Below are positions 18,412 through 27,385 of a stretch of DNA of 64,000 bases, piece after piece. Numbering within the stretch: position 1 is the first letter of the stretch; every line of letters starts with the position of its first letter. Position numbers and translations under genes: made by a program. The notes under the pieces are model-generated. The model saw nothing but the letters and a program-made list of their open reading frames with translations. It had not been told where the DNA came from and ran no database searches. This stretch comes from Chitinophaga filiformis (GTDB lineage: Bacteria > Bacteroidota > Bacteroidia > Chitinophagales > Chitinophagaceae), in the NCBI RefSeq assembly GCF_900102545.1, contig NZ_FNBN01000001.1, positions 603,931 to 667,930 of the forward strand, given 5' to 3'.

Positions 18412-21400
18412 TTATTTAAAATAATATTGAAAACCTATTTTAAAGATGCGCATAAAGGGTAAAACTGTTCTGCTGAGGGTCTCCGGGTCCAGAGATTTGT
18501 AATTGGTAAGCGTAAGAAGATTGCTGACATTACAATAGATGCGGTATTGCCTGAACTGCCAGGCAACAGTCAGGTTATTCATACGTAGATACCACACATT
18601 GGTAAACATAGCTGTGCTGTTCACATACTTTTTGTAGTCCGCCTCAGCGGAAGATGCCTGTGTGGCCTTTTGCACCAGTGTATTATCGCCTATCATCCTC
18701 CAACGACTATCGACATAGACATTCTGATTCCACATAGTGCCTGGTATATGCACCTTGTCAATGATGGCATTTTCGGCTGTACGCACCATATATTGCCCGG
18801 AACAAGCCAGCTCAAAACCATAGAAAGCCATGTTAACACCAAAGCCGCCATAAAGCCGGGGAGATGTATTGATAGCCACCGTCCGGTCATTTTCAGTCAG
18901 TGCCGTCGCGTTCACCGTGTGGCCTTCTTTATTCATGTACAGGTACTCCCCATTCCTCGGATCAACACCGTAGAAGCCGTAATAAAACAGCTCTCTTAAT
19001 GGACGTTTTAACTGCGTCTGCCCCGAGGGCGCAGCCGTCATACCTGGGAAAGAAAGCAGGGTATTGGTACCTACAGAGGCATTCAACCGTATGCCCATAC
19101 CCCAGTGCTTACGTTGTACCAGCTTTGCATTCAGCGTCAACTCTACGCCATTGTTCTGGATAGCTACCGGCATATTCCGCTGAATGGTTCCGCCACCCGC
19201 CATATCAGGCAACGGATATTCTACCAGCTGATGTCTTGACCGGTTATGATAATAGGCAGCTTCCATCTCCCATTTGTTGTCGAGGAAACCAAGATTGACA
19301 GTGAGGTCTTTCTTGTAGGTCATTCCACCTGTTAAAGCGCTGTTCTGCTGTTTGGCTGCCGTCAGTCCTTCTACAGACTGATAGCTACCAGCTGGCTGAT
19401 AACTGCCCGCATACTGGTAATCTTCTATCTGATCATTTCCCGTAGCTGAACATCCCAACTGTACTTTGCCATAACTGAGGCCCGGCATCGCATGCTGTAT
19501 AAAGGCCTCCCGCCCAAACTCCCAGCCAACCGCGCCACCACCGAATAAGTTCACCTGCTCATCTTTCCCAAAACGGCTGCTGCCATCTAAGCGTAAGATC
19601 AGCTCCAGTGTATATCGCTCTTTCCAGCCGTAATTCAGATGAGCATGCGCGCCTGCATATTTGTAACGATTAAAGGACGGCGTCAGCTTTACGTTTTTTA
19701 TTGTCTCATAATGCAGGATATCCCTATCACGCAGGTAGCCGCTGGCATCGATCGTTGTATTGCCCGCATAGATGCTGTTATAAGCTGCTCCCAGGTTCAA
19801 CACCACTTTATGAGAGTCATAGCGGAGGTCAAGCTGGGCCGAAGGTTCCACCACAAAAGTCCGGGAGAGGTAACGGTTCTCCGTTGAAGATGCTGTTAAG
19901 TTACCCTGCCCTTCTCTTCCTCTCTTTGCAATAGTCATGATTGAGGTAGTATGTGCTCCCATGCGGTGATACCCCGCCATTAGCATAAAACTCAATTGGC
20001 TATTAACATGATAATTGATATTGGTAGTTGTAAGTATATTGGATATGCTGCCTTTAAAATCCGGTTGGGAGACAACGGAACTACCCGATTCATAATTGAT
20101 CTTTCCGTTCTTGAACAATGGGGGCGCATTAGGAGGTAGTGAAATACCTGTGGTGCGGTCAGCACCCGGCAGACTGGTTTCATTCATATTGGCCAGCCCT
20201 GTTACCGTGACAAGGAGGCGGTTCTTCAGCAGTTTCATATTGGCGCTGCCATGCAGGCCATACTTACGATCACCATACTGGCTGCCCTCCTCCATAAATG
20301 GAGTTGAATTCACCCGGTAATTTCCACTTACCCTATACTGAACAGCAGCCTTTTCTCCTGAAACAGTAAGGATAGCATCCTTGTATTGAGCAGTATTACC
20401 TATTAACTCCTTCTGCCAGTCAGTATACTGATGCTGATCCCAATTCAGTATGTCTGGCGCCTTCTTGCTTGTTGGTTGCAGGCCGTCATTGTTCAATGCA
20501 TCCCAACGCAATTGAATATACCCTTCTGTATTTAATAAAGGCTCCCGACGTGCTATCTTGCCAAAACTATAAGAGATATCTGCCATCACATGTGTCTTGT
20601 CTGTATGGCTGGCTCTTTTAGTAAAGATCAGCACTACGCCATTAGCGCCCCGTGCTCCGTACAAGGCAGTAGCAATGGCACTTTTCAAGACTATAATTTT
20701 GTCTATGTCTGCGGTGGAAAGATAAGACAGTGTGGAACTGTATTGACTCATAGTACCCTCTCCCCCTTTGAAATCCGGCGTGATGATTACGCCATCGATA
20801 ATATATAAAGCCTGGCTGTTCCTGTTTAAACTGGTAGGGCCTCTTATCTCCATACTCCTGGCGCCAGCAGACCGGCCACTACTCCGCTGCAACAACACGC
20901 CCGGTATCTTTCCGCTAAGGTCATCTACCATATTGGATTGTGCGCCCATGGTGATATCTTTCATGCCCGGGAAATGATATGTACTATCCACCCGACGACG
21001 CCTCTTTGGCTTATTCTCTGTTACCTCAACTGGCTTTACAATGTTTGTTTGTTCTTCCAGCGTGATATTTAATATATTATTTGCGGGTACCGTGGTATCA
21101 TGAGTAATGCTACCTACACAACTTATACTGATAGCGGTACCGATCTTTACATTAAACAATGAGAAATCTCCATTGACATCTGTTGTTGTCCCACTTTTGG
21201 CATTATTCAGCCGTATAGACGCCTTATCTATGGGCCGTCCGTTTTTATCAGTGACCGTCCCATACAGTATGCGGATGACATCTGATTTAGTGGGTACCAG
21301 CATTTTAGCATTGAGTCCAACATACCATCCCTGGATCGTGTACTTAACCTGTTTATCTTTAAACCATATTGCCAAAAGTTGGCGGACAGGTATGTTCTTA

Positions 21401-21633
21401 TATCTCACAGGCACGATCTGCTTAAGATTGATATTATTACGTTCGAAAACATAATCTGTCCGTTGTTCTATCGAATCAATCGCTTCCCCCAACATCATAC
21501 TATCCTTTGAAAATGTTACAATAGAGTCCTGCTCCGGTGCCTGGGCACTTGCGGTGCCAACAGCACAGAAACACATCAGACCTACGACAATGCCTCCAAA
21601 AAGCTGGCTGCAGGTATGGGAGATCTTATTCAT
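18412..21633 (-). CDS. SusC-like TonB-dependent receptor with STN signalling domain
   Basis: 1073 residues from ATG 21633, preceded by AAGAGGAAAACT, a fair ribosome site; the frame opens 39 bases earlier. Order: signal peptide (to AVGTASAQ), STN domain at about 40-100 (MLGEAIDSIEQRTDYVFERN, RQLLAIWFKDKQVKYTIQGW), carboxypeptidase-D-like domain at about 120-195 (GTVTDKNGRPIDKASIRLN), plug (DDLSGKIPGVLLQRSSGRSA, ALYGARGANGVVLIFTKRA) and barrel. An STN domain is what FecR senses, which fits the divergent sigma/FecR genes at 21827. Odd: where relatives have VVVVGYG before the plug, it has VEVTENKPKRRRRVD. Confidence 0.94.
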   Translation of the reverse strand: MNKISHTCSQLFGGIVVGLMCFCAVGTASAQAPEQDSIVTFSKDSMMLGEAIDSIEQRTDYVFERNNINLKQIVPVRYKNIPVRQLLAIWFKDKQVKYTIQGWYVGLNAKMLVPTKSDVIRILYGTVTDKNGRPIDKASIRLNNAKSGTTTDVNGDFSLFNVKIGTAISISCVGSITHDTTVPANNILNITLEEQTNIVKPVEVTENKPKRRRRVDSTYHFPGMKDITMGAQSNMVDDLSGKIPGVLLQRSSGRSAGARSMEIRGPTSLNRNSQALYIIDGVIITPDFKGGEGTMSQYSSTLSYLSTADIDKIIVLKSAIATALYGARGANGVVLIFTKRASHTDKTHVMADISYSFGKIARREPLLNTEGYIQLRWDALNNDGLQPTSKKAPDILNWDQHQYTDWQKELIGNTAQYKDAILTVSGEKAAVQYRVSGNYRVNSTPFMEEGSQYGDRKYGLHGSANMKLLKNRLLVTVTGLANMNETSLPGADRTTGISLPPNAPPLFKNGKINYESGSSVVSQPDFKGSISNILTTTNINYHVNSQLSFMLMAGYHRMGAHTTSIMTIAKRGREGQGNLTASSTENRYLSRTFVVEPSAQLDLRYDSHKVVLNLGAAYNSIYAGNTTIDASGYLRDRDILHYETIKNVKLTPSFNRYKYAGAHAHLNYGWKERYTLELILRLDGSSRFGKDEQVNLFGGGAVGWEFGREAFIQHAMPGLSYGKVQLGCSATGNDQIEDYQYAGSYQPAGSYQSVEGLTAAKQQNSALTGGMTYKKDLTVNLGFLDNKWEMEAAYYHNRSRHQLVEYPLPDMAGGGTIQRNMPVAIQNNGVELTLNAKLVQRKHWGMGIRLNASVGTNTLLSFPGMTAAPSGQTQLKRPLRELFYYGFYGVDPRNGEYLYMNKEGHTVNATALTENDRTVAINTSPRLYGGFGVNMAFYGFELACSGQYMVRTAENAIIDKVHIPGTMWNQNVYVDSRWRMIGDNTLVQKATQASSAEADYKKYVNSTAMFTNVWYLRMNNLTVAWQFRQYRIYCNVSNLLTLTNYKSLDPETLSRTVLPFMRIFKIGFQYYFK

Positions 21634-21740
21634 AGTTTTCCTCTTAGAGGTTTTATAATTGTAACCGTTCAATTATTCCCCGCCACTTATATAGTCTCAC
21701 AAACTGCATTTTTCTTCATGCCCGTTTTACTATTTTTTTT

Positions 21741-21787
21741 GTTAACTACTCATTAACCTACTGCTCGCGATCCATTTAATAATTTGC
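21741..21787 (+). promoter_or_regulatory. Promoter with double TTAAC motif (copy D)
   Basis: GTTAAC (21741-21746), 5 bases, ATTAAC (21752-21757), then 22 bases to TAATTTGC (21780-21787), a TA-TTTG-like -7 box. One base longer than the spacing in the other copies. It lies between the divergent SusC (start 21633) and the sigma gene (start 21827). Because TTAAC repeats read similarly on both strands, it could affect both genes. Confidence 0.6.
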
Positions 21788-21826
21788 CGTTTAACCAATC
21801 ATTTTTTATTCTCAAACAGCAACAAA

Positions 21827-22381
21827 ATGCCCCTAAATGAAAATTCAGATGATCAGGACCTGATCATCCGGTTAAGAGAGGGTGGAATAAAAACTCTCGC
21901 CGAACTACACACACTCTACTACAAAACCATGCTTTATCATGCGCGTATGTTATTACCGAGCAGGGAGGATGCAGAAGATGTAGTCAATGAGCTCTTCCTG
22001 TCGCTATTGAAGAAGGAGGAAGCCATGAATATTACCAAAAACGTAAAGGGATATTTACTTAATGCGGTAAAGTACCGATGCATTACATTTAACACTAAAG
22101 CGAAACGAGAGGAAGAGGTACTCAAAGCATATGGACTGACGCTAAGGGATTTTGTGCCTGCTGTCAACCGGATGGAAGAAGCAGAGAACCAGGGGGAACT
22201 AATGGAAGCCATCAACTCCCTGCCTCCTCAATTGAAAACGGCTATCATACTTTGTTACCTGAAGGAAATGGAAAAGAAAGAGATCGCGCTGAAAATGGGG
22301 GTATCTCCCACGACTGTAACAAAATATATCTCGGAGGCGCTCAAACGCCTGGCGAAGTTCTATTCGCTTAAAATGTTCTGA
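21827..22381 (+). CDS. FecI-like ECF sigma factor
   Basis: 184 residues. Region 2: TLAELHTLYYKTMLYHARML, EDAEDVVNELFLSLLKKEE, VKGYLLNAVKYRCI. Region 4: LPPQLKTAIILCYLKEMEKKEIA, GVSPTTVTKYISEALKRL. It diverges from the SusC at 18412-21633 and is followed by FecR, so it should be the sigma of that receptor's signalling loop. The sequence is noticeably different from the sigma at 10504 and 37510, which resemble each other more. Confidence 0.92.
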   Translation: MPLNENSDDQDLIIRLREGGIKTLAELHTLYYKTMLYHARMLLPSREDAEDVVNELFLSLLKKEEAMNITKNVKGYLLNAVKYRCITFNTKAKREEEVLKAYGLTLRDFVPAVNRMEEAENQGELMEAINSLPPQLKTAIILCYLKEMEKKEIALKMGVSPTTVTKYISEALKRLAKFYSLKMF

Positions 22382-22423
22382 TCATACTTTTTTCTGATAA
22401 GGAAGCTTTACATATAATACCCG

Positions 22424-23587
22424 GTGCCATTGGACAAAGAACAGATAACACAGTTGGTGATTGATGAGCTGGTGGGCAATATCACACCGGAAGATGCTGC
22501 TGTGCTCCGGCAAATCCTGCAGGACAATCCTGCGGCCGTCATTCATCGTGCCAACGTTATCAAACTGCTTACGGAAGGAGACATGAAAGGAGTGCGGGAA
22601 GAAGAAGTATCGATAGAGCGGTCACTGACCAAACTGAAAAAGCAGCAAATAAAAAGAAAGATCCGTTCGCTCCGTAGCCCCGGGGCTACGATACTTTTGT
22701 TCCTTTTAACCACCTTGGGGGCATTTCTTTACAAATACCGGCAGCAGGCAAATGAGTCGAAGGATACTATGGTGCTGGAAGCTGCTATGTATAAATATCC
22801 GTTACTGTTGTTTGCAGACGGCAGCTTCATTCGGCTTGATACAATAAGCGGGAACAGGATACCTCATCTGTCATCGGATAAGCAACACAGGAGATTCTCT
22901 ATTAGTGGCCCCATCAATGGCTTTCCTGAAGCCAGATTCGTTACCCCAAGAGGAGAAACTTACCAACTCATCTTACCTGAAAAGAGCAGCGTGTACGTTG
23001 ACGGTAAAACATCTGTAACGTTTCGCCTGGATCCTAAAATAAGTCTTCGCGAAATTGCCATCAGCGGACAAGCTTTTATAACCGTAGCTCCTGATCCAAC
23101 ACGGCCATTTATTGTTGAATTACCACAAAAGAGCAGAGTGAGGGTGCTGGGTACCTCGTTTAATATCAACACAGAGGAACAGGGAAGTATACAGGCAGCG
23201 TTGAAAACCGGTAAAATTCAGGTAGAAAACGAAGCCGGATCTATCACGATGGAGCCAGATTCTGTTGCCAGCTGGCGAAAGGGAACAGCTATCAGTAAGG
23301 CAAAATTCAACCCGGATATAATATTTTCCTGGCAACGGGGTAAGTATATCTGCACCGAGGCTACATTAAGAAACCTGGCCCGCGTAATGGAACGTTGTTT
23401 CCCTTATCAGGTCAAAGTGGATGTTCCCCAGGCACAAGACCAGATAGATCTTGTCAAAAGGACAATGCTCAGAGGTTCTCTCATTACTCACTTTCTTAAT
23501 TCTACTGTGCTAATTGAGTCAGACAGGTTTAAATATTCTTTTGACAAGGATAGCATATTACATATTACCTTAAATGATGTCCCATAA
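22424..23587 (+). CDS. FecR-family anti-sigma factor (GTG start)
   Basis: 387 residues. The start codon is GTG at 22424, chosen because the N-terminus (MPLDKEQITQLVIDELVGNITPEDAAVL) then aligns with MPVDTEYIEQLV at 38129. Membrane helix at about 88-105 (ATILLFLLTTLGAFLY). The periplasmic FecR domain is recognisable but diverged: LPEKSSVYVDGKTSVTFRL, LREIAISGQAFITVAPDPTR, VRVLGTSFNINTEE, SGSITMEPDSVASWRKG-like end, then a DUF4974-like tail. Its 3' end overlaps the half-sigma gene by 14 bases. Confidence 0.9.
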   Translation: MPLDKEQITQLVIDELVGNITPEDAAVLRQILQDNPAAVIHRANVIKLLTEGDMKGVREEEVSIERSLTKLKKQQIKRKIRSLRSPGATILLFLLTTLGAFLYKYRQQANESKDTMVLEAAMYKYPLLLFADGSFIRLDTISGNRIPHLSSDKQHRRFSISGPINGFPEARFVTPRGETYQLILPEKSSVYVDGKTSVTFRLDPKISLREIAISGQAFITVAPDPTRPFIVELPQKSRVRVLGTSFNINTEEQGSIQAALKTGKIQVENEAGSITMEPDSVASWRKGTAISKAKFNPDIIFSWQRGKYICTEATLRNLARVMERCFPYQVKVDVPQAQDQIDLVKRTMLRGSLITHFLNSTVLIESDRFKYSFDKDSILHITLNDVP

Positions 23588-23849
23588 ATTAAGCATCGCG
23601 GAAGAACGACTGCTACTAAGCAGGATCCGGAAAGGCGATATAGAAGCATTGGAAATATTGTTTATATCTTATCGCCAGCGTGTATTCCTGGACGCTTACC
23701 TGCGTCTGAAAGACAAGGCAGCGGCATGGTCAGTCACAACCGAGATCTATTCCTGGCTTTGGCAACACAAGCCCGGCCTTTCTCCTTTTACCTCTATCAA
23801 ATTAATGTTGCAGGAAGAGGTAAAAAAACGAACTATTGTTAAACCCTGA
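23574..23849 (+). CDS. Half-length sigma-like protein (region 2 only)
   Basis: 91 residues that follow sigma region 2 (EERLLLSRIRKGDIEALEIL, FISYRQRVFLDAYLRLKDKA, TEIYSWLWQHKPGLS) and then stop before any region 4. It occupies the slot between FecR and the AraC-like gene where the operon at 10.5 kb has a complete second sigma (12261-12809). The usual DIVQE core-binding segment is changed to WSVTTEIYSWLW. Overlap with FecR (14 bases) suggests coupled translation. It could be a decayed sigma or a short protein that competes for FecR or RNA polymerase; sequence alone cannot decide. Confidence 0.65.
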   Translation: MMSHKLSIAEERLLLSRIRKGDIEALEILFISYRQRVFLDAYLRLKDKAAAWSVTTEIYSWLWQHKPGLSPFTSIKLMLQEEVKKRTIVKP

Positions 23850-23875
23850 CTGTTATACTCCAAACCCCCATTAAA

Positions 23876-24868
23876 ATGTCACCCTTATCGCAAGGAGATG
23901 CCAAACTGCTACCGTTAGAAGGTAAGCGTACCTCAGATACCAATGCGGCACGGATACCGGAAGAATATCTTCAGTTAATATTACCCTTTGCGGGGATTCA
24001 CAGCTGGCAACAGGCGAACGTTCATATTCTCTCCCAGCACCTGCAGCTGGGAAAATTTTCCCTGTGGGTACATGATATCATGTCCTACCAGGACCAGGTA
24101 ATCTGTCCATTTGTGCCCTTCCCGTTGTATACGCTGCACTATCTGTTTGAAAGTAGTCTCAGTATCAGGATGCCACATTCGATTCCCTTCCAGCTCGAAG
24201 AAGACACCTGCAATCTTTTTCATCTGAGGCCCGGCGTAAGCTATCTTCCACTGGAAGCCGGTACTAAAGCGGTGTCCTTCCACCTTAACATACTACCTGA
24301 ACATATGCATCAACTGGCAAAGAGCTACCCGGTCATGCATCAACGGCTCCTTGAAATGGCTTCCGGCAACCGGGTTATTAACAAACACCCATATGTTATA
24401 AATGCTGTCAGTCACCTGCTGATCACAAAAATATTGACCTGTCGCTATCTCCGGCAGGAGGCAGCGGTATACCTGGAACGCTGCTGTACCGATCTGTTCA
24501 ACATCTTCTGCCGCCAGTATACCATAGAAGATAAGTCATTGTTTGTTGACGATGTAGACACCTATGACGTCTACCACAAGATATTCGAATACCTGAAGGC
24601 AAATAAAAACATCTATCACGATATCCGGAAAATATCCTGGATGTATGAGATTTCCGAAAGAGAACTGACAACTGGCTTCCTGAACACATTCGCCATCACC
24701 ATAGAAGACTGTGTTCACATGCTGAAAATGATGCATGCATTCGACCTGTTAATGCAACAGGACCAGGACTTCAGCGAAATAGCTACTGCCGTTGCCCTGG
24801 ATACAGAGACCATGATCTCCAGTGTAGAGAAGTATTACAATTTTAAGATATCCGTCCAGCGGAATTAA
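23876..24868 (+). CDS. AraC-like regulator with degenerate HTH (copy 2)
   Basis: 330 residues, same family as 12847, 39275 and 43905. N-terminal landmarks: RIPEEYLQLILPFAGIHSW, LQLGKFSLWVHDIMSYQDQ, FESSLSI, TCNLFHLRPGVSYLP, SFHLNIL. C-terminal AraC-like helices: IYHDIRKISWMYEISERELT, TIEDCVHMLKMMHAFDLLMQ, FSEIATAVALDTETMISSVEKYYNF. The recognition-helix residues of real AraC proteins are not conserved. Last gene of the sigma/FecR/half-sigma operon; the final 4 bases overlap the convergent membrane protein gene. Confidence 0.75.
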   Translation: MSPLSQGDAKLLPLEGKRTSDTNAARIPEEYLQLILPFAGIHSWQQANVHILSQHLQLGKFSLWVHDIMSYQDQVICPFVPFPLYTLHYLFESSLSIRMPHSIPFQLEEDTCNLFHLRPGVSYLPLEAGTKAVSFHLNILPEHMHQLAKSYPVMHQRLLEMASGNRVINKHPYVINAVSHLLITKILTCRYLRQEAAVYLERCCTDLFNIFCRQYTIEDKSLFVDDVDTYDVYHKIFEYLKANKNIYHDIRKISWMYEISERELTTGFLNTFAITIEDCVHMLKMMHAFDLLMQQDQDFSEIATAVALDTETMISSVEKYYNFKISVQRN

Positions 24869-25263
24869 TTCTCCCCCTCATTATCTTCATCAGACAATAA
24901 GCGTTTTACCTTGTTCCATGCGGCCTTCACTTCCTCATCGTCCATTTCCATACCGGGCATTGCTTCGTCATTCACTCCTTCTGCGCCCTCCTTTCTCCTC
25001 ACATAGAAAAAAAGCAGCAGCAACAGTGTGGCACTACCCACAGGAATCAATTCATCTTTTACAGCTACGTTGATCGTCAGTGGTGGCGTATCCACACCGG
25101 CACTCCGCTGCTTCTCAAAAATAATCCGGATCGTTCCCTGCAGACTCGGCACCGGCTTATGCAGGAAAGGGATAAGCAATAACATGATTATCAATAGTGT
25201 ATTCGAGGCGCCATGTTGGGTCCGCTTGTTTCTCTTAGAACCAGGGTTCAGTTTCATTTTCAT
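24865..25263 (-). CDS. Small membrane protein of unknown function
   Basis: 132 residues with two predicted membrane helices (NTLLIIMLLLIPFLHKPVP and VGSATLLLLLFFYVRR) and an acidic C-terminal tail (EMDDEEVKAAWNKVKRLLSDEDNEGEN). No family recognised. It runs convergent to the AraC-like gene with a 4-base overlap. Confidence 0.6.
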   Translation of the reverse strand: MKMKLNPGSKRNKRTQHGASNTLLIIMLLLIPFLHKPVPSLQGTIRIIFEKQRSAGVDTPPLTINVAVKDELIPVGSATLLLLLFFYVRRKEGAEGVNDEAMPGMEMDDEEVKAAWNKVKRLLSDEDNEGEN

Positions 25264-25535
25264 ATGCGTGGTCGGTTTATTGTCCCTTCCTTAACATAGT
25301 CTACATTTCGAGGTCAAATGAGATGAAAAGAGAAGAAATTTTTTTTTGAAAACTATTGGATGGGGTAATGTCGGGGTCGCCGTCTTCTGACAAATGGGAT
25401 ATCTAATCTTCTGGATGGCATTATCCAGTCCAGACTTTTGTCGAAGGTAACTCAAATTGAAATCATTGCTATTACACAACAAAGATCCCCTGCAAATGCA
25501 GGGGATCTTCAGTCCGAATAATAAAGACTGTTTAA
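25264..25535. other. Intergenic with terminator near right end
   Basis: About 270 bases. The only feature seen is the hairpin at 25482-25509, described separately. Confidence 0.4.
25482..25509 (-). terminator. Strong hairpin terminator for the 187-residue protein gene
   Basis: AAGATCCCCTGC, four-base loop, GCAGGGGATCTT: a perfect 12-bp stem 27 bases beyond the stop of the minus-strand gene at 25536. The T tract after it is short on the minus strand (TCTTTGTTG). Confidence 0.75.
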
Positions 25536-26099
25536 CTACAGCACTACTTCCTTCGGTGTCTCATTACCGGGAGTATCTACTGCAGTAGCAGTGATCACAG
25601 TACCGGCCAATGCGGCATTTTCGGCAGTAGCGGTATACAACCAGTCGAGGGCGTTAGACTGCAGGACAGCATTGCCTTCTTCTACGATTGCACCAGCAGC
25701 TGTACGGATGGAGACAGTAACAGCGGTGACTTTAAAGTCATCCAATGCTCTGATGAGCAAAGTGTCACCTACCTCACCGTGGTAGCTTTTAGTAGTGATG
25801 CTTTCAACCACAGGTGGTTTAAAGAAATCCTTTACGGCCATGTTGTACGCGCTTTGATCAGGTCCGGCAAACGCCTGGTAGGCTGCTTTAACAACAGGGT
25901 CCAGAATTGCCGCTTTTGCATACTGCATTGCGCGTTTAAATTTGCGCTGGACATCCAGTTGCAGCTCGGATGGGGGAATGGAACTTTCGCCCCTTTTCTT
26001 TCCAAGAATAATGGCACCGGAGCGCCTCTTTGTTAAAGTGAGCATATCAGCGATAGTACCTGATGCATCTTTCAATACGAAGTTTGTTGATTTTGCCAT
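25536..26099 (-). CDS. Conserved unknown protein with a possible Ig-like C-terminal half
   Basis: 187 residues, no signal peptide. The N-terminal half is basic and helical (KFKRAMQYAKAAILDPVVKAAYQAFAG), then SAYNMAVKDFFKPPVVESI, and a beta-rich C-terminal half (YHGEVGDTLLIRALDDFKVT, LDWLYTATAENAALAGTVIT, AVDTPGNETPKEVVL) that resembles an Ig-like or bacterial surface-domain fold. I recall similar unnamed proteins in Bacteroidota but know no function. Four 11-bp repeats lie just upstream of its start and a hairpin terminator follows it, so it is a single-gene unit beside the replication-like pair. Confidence 0.6.
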   Translation of the reverse strand: MAKSTNFVLKDASGTIADMLTLTKRRSGAIILGKKRGESSIPPSELQLDVQRKFKRAMQYAKAAILDPVVKAAYQAFAGPDQSAYNMAVKDFFKPPVVESITTKSYHGEVGDTLLIRALDDFKVTAVTVSIRTAAGAIVEEGNAVLQSNALDWLYTATAENAALAGTVITATAVDTPGNETPKEVVL

Positions 26100-26140
26100 A
26101 ATGTTTAAAGTTTTAAAAGTTTAGAACTGATTTGACACCT

Positions 26141-26184
26141 CGCTTGTTCGACGCTTCTTCGACGCTTCTTCGACGCTTGTTCGA
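26141..26184 (-). repeat. Four tandem 11-bp repeats upstream of the 187-residue protein
   Basis: CGCTTGTTCGA, CGCTTCTTCGA, CGCTTCTTCGA, CGCTTGTTCGA in a row, 42 bases before the start codon at 26099. An 11-bp period places every copy on the same face of the helix, as in operators or iterons. Confidence 0.75.
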
Positions 26185-26716
26185 CCAAAGAGGTCTCTGT
26201 CTTTCGCCAACCTACCAGTTTGAGTGGAACAAAAGGCGTCTCTCTCTTGTCCCGGACGCGGCCTCAATTACCAGCGGTTGACGACACAATGTTACGCCAC
26301 TTGAAACCCGCCACCACACAGTTTTAGACGGCATTCGAACAACACATATCTGCGATGCGGTGAAAATTTGATGAACGGTTACGAATAATCTTTTTGAAAA
26401 AAATTTTATCAAAATGAGTTTTTGAATTTATTTTTTTACTTAACTTAGTAGTACATAGAGCATTACTTGCTTTACATCATGCAGAAGTATAATACACATA
26501 CAATCCAATCAGTTCTAAGAGCTCGTCTACAGCTAGGACTACGACTACGACTAGGTCTTCTATAAGACATCAGTCGCATAGGGGACCTGCACCCACACAT
26601 ACCATACGATTTTCCTGCCCAAATCAATTTTCACAAGAACAAATTCGGAATCCTGAACGTCTATGCGGATGTTAGCATTCCAAACATTCATAAACCATGA
26701 AATTCCTAATTCATAA
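26185..26716. other. Non-coding stretch with A+T-rich segment and short repeats
   Basis: No gene seen. It contains a strongly A+T-rich run at about 26390-26450 and a short repeat around 26536-26555 (GGACTACGACTACGACTAGG). Position just upstream of a DnaD-like and a DnaC-like gene makes an origin-type role conceivable, but this is inference only. Confidence 0.35.
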
Positions 26717-27385
26717 ATGAATTATATCACACATCTTAATTCATTCTTTGAGAAAGCCGATAACCAGGACTGGCTTACTCCACATCATCAAAGCTTATAT
26801 CTTACACTGTTCAGGATCTGGAATCAGACGATGTTCAGGCAAACATTTACGATCTATCGTGAGCAGGTCATGGAGAAGGCGAAGATCGGCTCCAAGTCTA
26901 CCTATTATCGATGTTTGCGCGAACTTGACAACGCTGGATATTTCAAATATCATCCACCACGAACGAAGTACGAAGCAGCGTCAATTACAATGACTTCCTT
27001 CTCCAGTACCAGAAATGGGACTATACAAGTCCCGGATATGAACCCCGACAGTCCCACATCCGGGACACATACAGCCCCAGAAGTGGGACACATTCCTAAA
27101 CAGGACTCTAAAAACTTTTTAAACTCCAATTCAAACGCACGGTCAATACCTACTCAGGAAGAAGTCAATCAATTCTTCCGTGAGCATCAATATCCGCTCT
27201 TTAAGGCTGTCTGTTTCTGGTATCAGTATGAAAGTAAGGACTGGTATGCTGGTGGTACGCCTATTAGGGACTGGCAGGCACTTGCACACAAATGGATGGC
27301 AGATAAAAATCCGGTAAATCCTACAACTAACAAAAATGCATCCCCGGGTGACAACACAAACCAGGACTATCAGAAGCCTTTTTGA
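26717..27385 (+). CDS. Replication-initiation/DnaD-like winged-helix protein
   Basis: 222 residues. N-terminal winged helix of the kind found in plasmid or mobile-element replication proteins (TPHHQSLYLTLFRIWNQTMF, EQVMEKAKIGSKSTYYRCLRELDNAGYFKY), a Ser/Thr/Pro-rich linker (TIQVPDMNPDSPTSGTHTAP), and a C-terminal part, FWYQYESKDWYAGGTPIRDW followed by QALAHKWM. That last part resembles the end of DnaD-type helicase-loading proteins. The next gene, an ATPase, overlaps it by 50 bases. Role in replication of an integrated element is inferred from this pairing. Confidence 0.6.
   Translation: MNYITHLNSFFEKADNQDWLTPHHQSLYLTLFRIWNQTMFRQTFTIYREQVMEKAKIGSKSTYYRCLRELDNAGYFKYHPPRTKYEAASITMTSFSSTRNGTIQVPDMNPDSPTSGTHTAPEVGHIPKQDSKNFLNSNSNARSIPTQEEVNQFFREHQYPLFKAVCFWYQYESKDWYAGGTPIRDWQALAHKWMADKNPVNPTTNKNASPGDNTNQDYQKPF

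Noticed and set aside
26536..26555. ACTACG repeats as replication iterons
   Set aside because: Only two to three short copies of six bases; too short to claim an origin.
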